A stretch of 64,000 nucleotides of DNA from Limnovirga soli (GTDB lineage: Bacteria; Bacteroidota; Bacteroidia; Chitinophagales; Chitinophagaceae), in assembly GCF_013106755.1 (NCBI RefSeq), contig NZ_WHPF01000005.1, forward strand, positions 186,001-250,000, written 5' to 3'. The notes beneath the pieces were generated by a model. It saw only the letters and a program-made list of their open reading frames with translations. It was not told where the DNA came from and ran no database searches. Positions 61,540 through 64,000 of the stretch are shown here, one piece after another; positions within the stretch are counted from its first letter, which is position 1; every line of letters starts with the position of its first letter. Position numbers and translations under genes: made by a program.

Positions 61540-62586
61540 ATGAAGAAAACTGTTATCGCTGGTGTTGGAATGTATGTACCCAAGAACGTAGTTACCAATT
61601 TTGATTTAATGAAGTACATGGATACCAATGACGAGTGGATAGAGTCTCACACAGGTATCAAACAAAGGCGTTTCGCAGACCGCTACGGAGAAACTACCGC
61701 CACTATGGGCGTAGAAGCAGCCAAAATGGCAATAGAAGCAGCCGGTATTACCAAAGACGATGTAGACTTTATTATTTTTGCCACCCTGGTACCGGATTAT
61801 TATTTTCCCGGTTGTGGCGTGCTGGTACAACGTGCCATGGGCATGAAGAGTATAGGTGCACTGGATATTCGCAACCAATGCAGTGGATTTATATATGCCC
61901 TTAGTGTGGCAGATCAGTTTATCAAATCTGGCATGTATAAAAACATTCTGGTAATTGGTAGTGAAAAACATTCCTCTGCATTAGACTTTAGTACACGTGG
62001 CCGCTCGGTTTCAACTATTTTTGGCGATGGTGCCGGTGCTGTAATTCTACAACCAACTGAAGATGAAAACCGCGGTATATTAAGTACCCATTTACATAGC
62101 GACGGTATTGGTGCAGAATCACTAAGTGTATTTAACCCGGGTTCTCATGCCAATCACTGGAAAGAAGGCTTGGCCAATTACGATGAAGCTGATTTTGGCT
62201 TACAATACGTAAACAAGGCAATGATAGATGATGCAAAAATTTTCCCTGTTATGGATGGCAATGCAGTAATGAAAAGGGCTATTACAAAACTACCCGAAGT
62301 AATTCACGAAGCATTGGCAGCCAATAACAAAACACCGGAAGATATTGACATGCTTATTCTTAACCAAAGTAACCTGCGTATAGCTGAGTTTGTGCAAAAG
62401 AAACTGGAACTTACCGATGATGAAGTATTTACCAATATTCAACGTTATGGTAATACTACTGCAGCATCTATACCTATAGCCCTTTGCGAAGCCCTGGCCG
62501 CCGGCAAAATTAATAAGGGCGATACGGTTTGTCTGGCCTCTTATGGCAGTGGTTTTACCTGGGCAAGTACTCTTATACAGTGGTAA
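61540..62586 (+). CDS. FabH-like beta-ketoacyl-ACP synthase III with changed catalytic residue
   Basis: This 348-residue thiolase-fold enzyme has the FabH layout, with Cys114 in NQCSGFIYA and Asn305 in RYGNTTAAS. The usual His (HQANLRI) is replaced by Asn275: the sequence reads LILNQSNLRI. Standard FabH, which starts fatty-acid synthesis from acetyl-CoA, needs the His for decarboxylation. The enzyme may therefore have altered chemistry, such as non-decarboxylating acyl transfer or condensation. It is alone, with no fab cluster adjacent. The start at 61540 (MKKTVIAGVG) matches the family. Confidence 0.88.
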   Translation: MKKTVIAGVGMYVPKNVVTNFDLMKYMDTNDEWIESHTGIKQRRFADRYGETTATMGVEAAKMAIEAAGITKDDVDFIIFATLVPDYYFPGCGVLVQRAMGMKSIGALDIRNQCSGFIYALSVADQFIKSGMYKNILVIGSEKHSSALDFSTRGRSVSTIFGDGAGAVILQPTEDENRGILSTHLHSDGIGAESLSVFNPGSHANHWKEGLANYDEADFGLQYVNKAMIDDAKIFPVMDGNAVMKRAITKLPEVIHEALAANNKTPEDIDMLILNQSNLRIAEFVQKKLELTDDEVFTNIQRYGNTTAASIPIALCEALAAGKINKGDTVCLASYGSGFTWASTLIQW

Positions 62587-62614
62587 AAGAATAATAATAA
62601 CCAACTAAACATAT

Positions 62615-62649
62615 AACCTCCGGATCATAACAATGGCCGGAGGTTTTTT
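62615..62649 (+). terminator. Terminator of the FabH-like gene
   Basis: AACCTCCGG and CCGGAGGTT form the stem, followed by a T run, about 30 bp after the stop. Confidence 0.88.
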
Positions 62650-62659
62650 ATTTGCAGCT

Positions 62660-62730
62660 ATTATACCAGCCAATTATTTCATAGCAACATCGTTGCGTCG
62701 CAATCACTTCATCTGCATCAAAATGGCAAC
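62660..62730 (-). repeat. Dispersed element, copy 33 (type D core)
   Basis: The minus-strand core at 62692-62711 reads TGAAGTGATTGCGACGCAAC, preceded by GATGCAGA as in copy 16. The right arm is TTGGCTGG. Confidence 0.7.
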
Positions 62731-62921
62731 AGTAGCTTGCGGGCATAGTTAAGCTATACCAAAAAAACCGGTAACCCCAATTAAAAAACCGGCAAAAAGG
62801 CCTATACTAATTTAACCTGGCAAAAAACTTATAGCTGTTTATATTAAAATCATTTTCGTAAATTTAGGAATCGTCAGCAGCATAACCTTTATTGCTAACA
62901 CACCTTAATTGCAAAAACCAT

Positions 62922-63668
62922 ATGACAAAAGAATTCCCCCGGGAGCAATGGAAAGAAATCAAATTTGATTTTGAGTACACCAACAGCGGAACCATAGAAA
63001 TATCAAATTATGGCAGAATAAGAACCTTCAATAAAATTTCTAAAGGAAATATTATCAATGGTTCTATGATCAATGGGTATAAAATAATAAGGCTTAAATT
63101 CTATAAACCCCGCGATGAAAAGGCGGAAAAGAAGTTTAAGCAATTACAAAACAAAGCCATTAAGATGGCAAGAGCGGTAAAAGACTTACAGGAATCAGGG
63201 GCAAAAAAAGAAGCCAAAGAAGCTGCCAAAGAACTGGCCGCATTTAAGAAAGACCTTAGTGCAAAATTTAATCAGGACCTGAAAGAAAGAACCATACACT
63301 ATCATTCGCTGATACATCGCCTGGTAGCTACCTATTTTTGCAAGCAACCATCTCCCAAACATACCATCGTTTCACATATAGATCACGATAAGCTGAATAA
63401 TAAAAGCAGTAATATAAAATGGATGTTACCAGAACAGAACTACGCCCACCAACAGAAAAGTCCTATTGTTATTGCAGAGAAAAAAGAACGCCGCAAAGAA
63501 GATTCAAAAGCAGCCAAATTAACCATTCCGAAAGTAATGCAGTTAAAGAAACTATTAAACGATGGCAAACCTATTAAAACACTGGTAAAACAATTTAAGG
63601 TTACCGATACACAAATTCTACGTATTAAACGTGGCGAAAACTGGGGCGATATACAGCCCGCAACCTAA
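62922..63668 (+). CDS. NUMOD4/HNH endonuclease-type protein with coiled-coil insert
   Basis: This 248-residue protein has a NUMOD4-like N-terminus (EFPREQWKEIKFDFEY, then YGRIRTF and INGYKIIRLKF). A Lys/Ala-rich coiled coil of about 60 residues is inserted (residues about 60-120). An HNH_3-like nuclease domain follows (HSLIHRLVATYFCKQPSPKHTIVSHIDHDKLNNKSSNIKWM). The C-terminal HTH (TIPKVMQLKKLLNDGKPIKTLVKQFKVTDTQILRI) should bind DNA. The layout is that of homing-type nucleases, but there is no intron or intein around it. The start at 62922 (MTKEFPRE) fits the domain. Confidence 0.87.
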   Translation: MTKEFPREQWKEIKFDFEYTNSGTIEISNYGRIRTFNKISKGNIINGSMINGYKIIRLKFYKPRDEKAEKKFKQLQNKAIKMARAVKDLQESGAKKEAKEAAKELAAFKKDLSAKFNQDLKERTIHYHSLIHRLVATYFCKQPSPKHTIVSHIDHDKLNNKSSNIKWMLPEQNYAHQQKSPIVIAEKKERRKEDSKAAKLTIPKVMQLKKLLNDGKPIKTLVKQFKVTDTQILRIKRGENWGDIQPAT

Positions 63669-63706
63669 TAATAAACAATATCATTTGTAAATACATACTT
63701 CTAAGT

Positions 63707-63738
63707 CCCCTGGTAGAACTTATTGCCAGGGGTTTTTT
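63707..63738 (+). terminator. Terminator of the HNH gene
   Basis: CCCCTGG and CCAGGGG form the stem, with a 12-nt loop and a T run. Confidence 0.85.
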
Positions 63739-63800
63739 ATTGTGAATGCCAGTTTGATCTGGCCTTTTCGCTAGGCATTATAGGTGTATTTGCCGTTTTT

Positions 63801-63871
63801 GCTGCCACAAGTCCAGCACCCCGAACCGAGCGTGGCAAGCGGCGATGCCATTTAATAAAAAAGCCGGGCCA
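63801..63871 (+). repeat. Dispersed element, copy 34 (type B core, CGGCGATGCC tail)
   Basis: CCGAACCGAGCGTGGCAAG at 63821-63839, left end GCTGCCAC, right end GCCGGGCC. Confidence 0.82.
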
Positions 63872-63957
63872 ACAATAACAATTGCCCTTTTATTTACTGG
63901 ATTTAATTATTGATTACTAAGTAAATTTGCAGTATTACCTTTTAACAATGCAACTAT

Positions 63958-64000
63958 ATGAATAATGATATTTATACGTTGTTTGTGTATGGATCTTTAA
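63958..64000 (+). CDS. Gamma-glutamylcyclotransferase-like protein, 5' end only
   Basis: Only 14 codons are visible: MNNDIYTLFVYGSL. The LFVYGSL strand is the substrate-loop signature at the N-terminus of gamma-glutamylcyclotransferase/AIG2-like proteins. The rest lies outside the window. An upstream ATG at 63948 is closed by a stop after five codons. Confidence 0.6.
   Translation, partial: MNNDIYTLFVYGSL

Noticed and set aside
62922-63668. HNH gene as part of a group I intron or prophage
   Set aside because: Neighbouring genes are complete housekeeping-type genes with their own terminators; no intron core, integrase or phage genes are present.
440-63871. CRISPR array as explanation for the repeats
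   Set aside because: Copies are kilobases apart, on both strands, with whole genes between them; there are no regular spacers and no cas genes.

Overview
The window is a 64 kb piece of chromosome from a member of the Bacteroidota, most likely Chitinophagaceae-like. The evidence is TAnnTTTG-type promoters, almost no Shine-Dalgarno sequences, Bacteroidota-specific families (DUF4834, DUF4836, HYC_CC_PP, GH3 next to lptB, C-terminally extended LptB) and a TonB-dependent receptor. There is no prophage, transposase gene, CRISPR array or rRNA. About 50 protein genes and one tRNA are recognised; genes at both window edges are cut.

Layout. 0-3 kb: partial DUF3592 membrane protein and a secreted S9 peptidase. 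3-5.7 kb: a chromate module (ChrB-domain/AraC fusion regulator, rhodanese, ChrA transporter). 6-15 kb: typA, acyl-CoA dehydrogenase, metF, lptB, GH3-family enzyme. 15-24 kb: TonB receptor, sorbosone dehydrogenase-like propeller, a kinase-aminotransferase fusion, rmuC, a DbpA-type helicase. 24.4-27.3 kb: a three-gene membrane unit (membrane protein, winged-helix regulator, CreD) with matching palindromes before both membrane genes. 27.7-31.8 kb: dgkA, DUF1361, hemB, YciI-like, hemL. 32-38.7 kb: YdeI-like protein, ABC permease and ATPase, DUF4836 lipoprotein, L,D-transpeptidase, recA. 39-50.9 kb: EEP phosphatase, cysS, two coupled M1 peptidases, serine hydrolase, PAS histidine kinase, tRNA(CAT), HAD hydrolase, DUF4834, frr. 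51-59.2 kb: a copper/silver-type RND efflux operon (HYC_CC_PP protein, metal-binding lipoprotein, CusA in two pieces, TolC, two CusB adaptors). 59.3-64 kb: rsmE, DUF5009 acyltransferase, a FabH-like synthase, a NUMOD4/HNH nuclease and the start of a gamma-glutamylcyclotransferase.

The most striking feature is a family of short dispersed elements of about 70 bp: some 35 copies in 64 kb, in both orientations, in most spacers longer than about 80 bp. Each has a GCTGC-like left end, a 20-nt core (commonest form GTACAAGAGTGCGACGCAAG), a 23-25 nt variable stretch and a GCCGGGCTAC-like right end. Cores and the bases just after them come in recombinable subtypes. Four pairs lie head-to-head as inverted repeats about 100-190 bp across. 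In the efflux operon, where spacers are nearly absent, copies lie inside coding regions: one splits cusA exactly in the cytoplasmic loop between TM4 and TM5 (removing 71 bp rejoins the frame), and two form the N-termini of the TolC and CusB proteins. Copies also supply the stop codons of chrA and rmuC. No mobilising enzyme is visible here, so how the family spreads and what it does are open.
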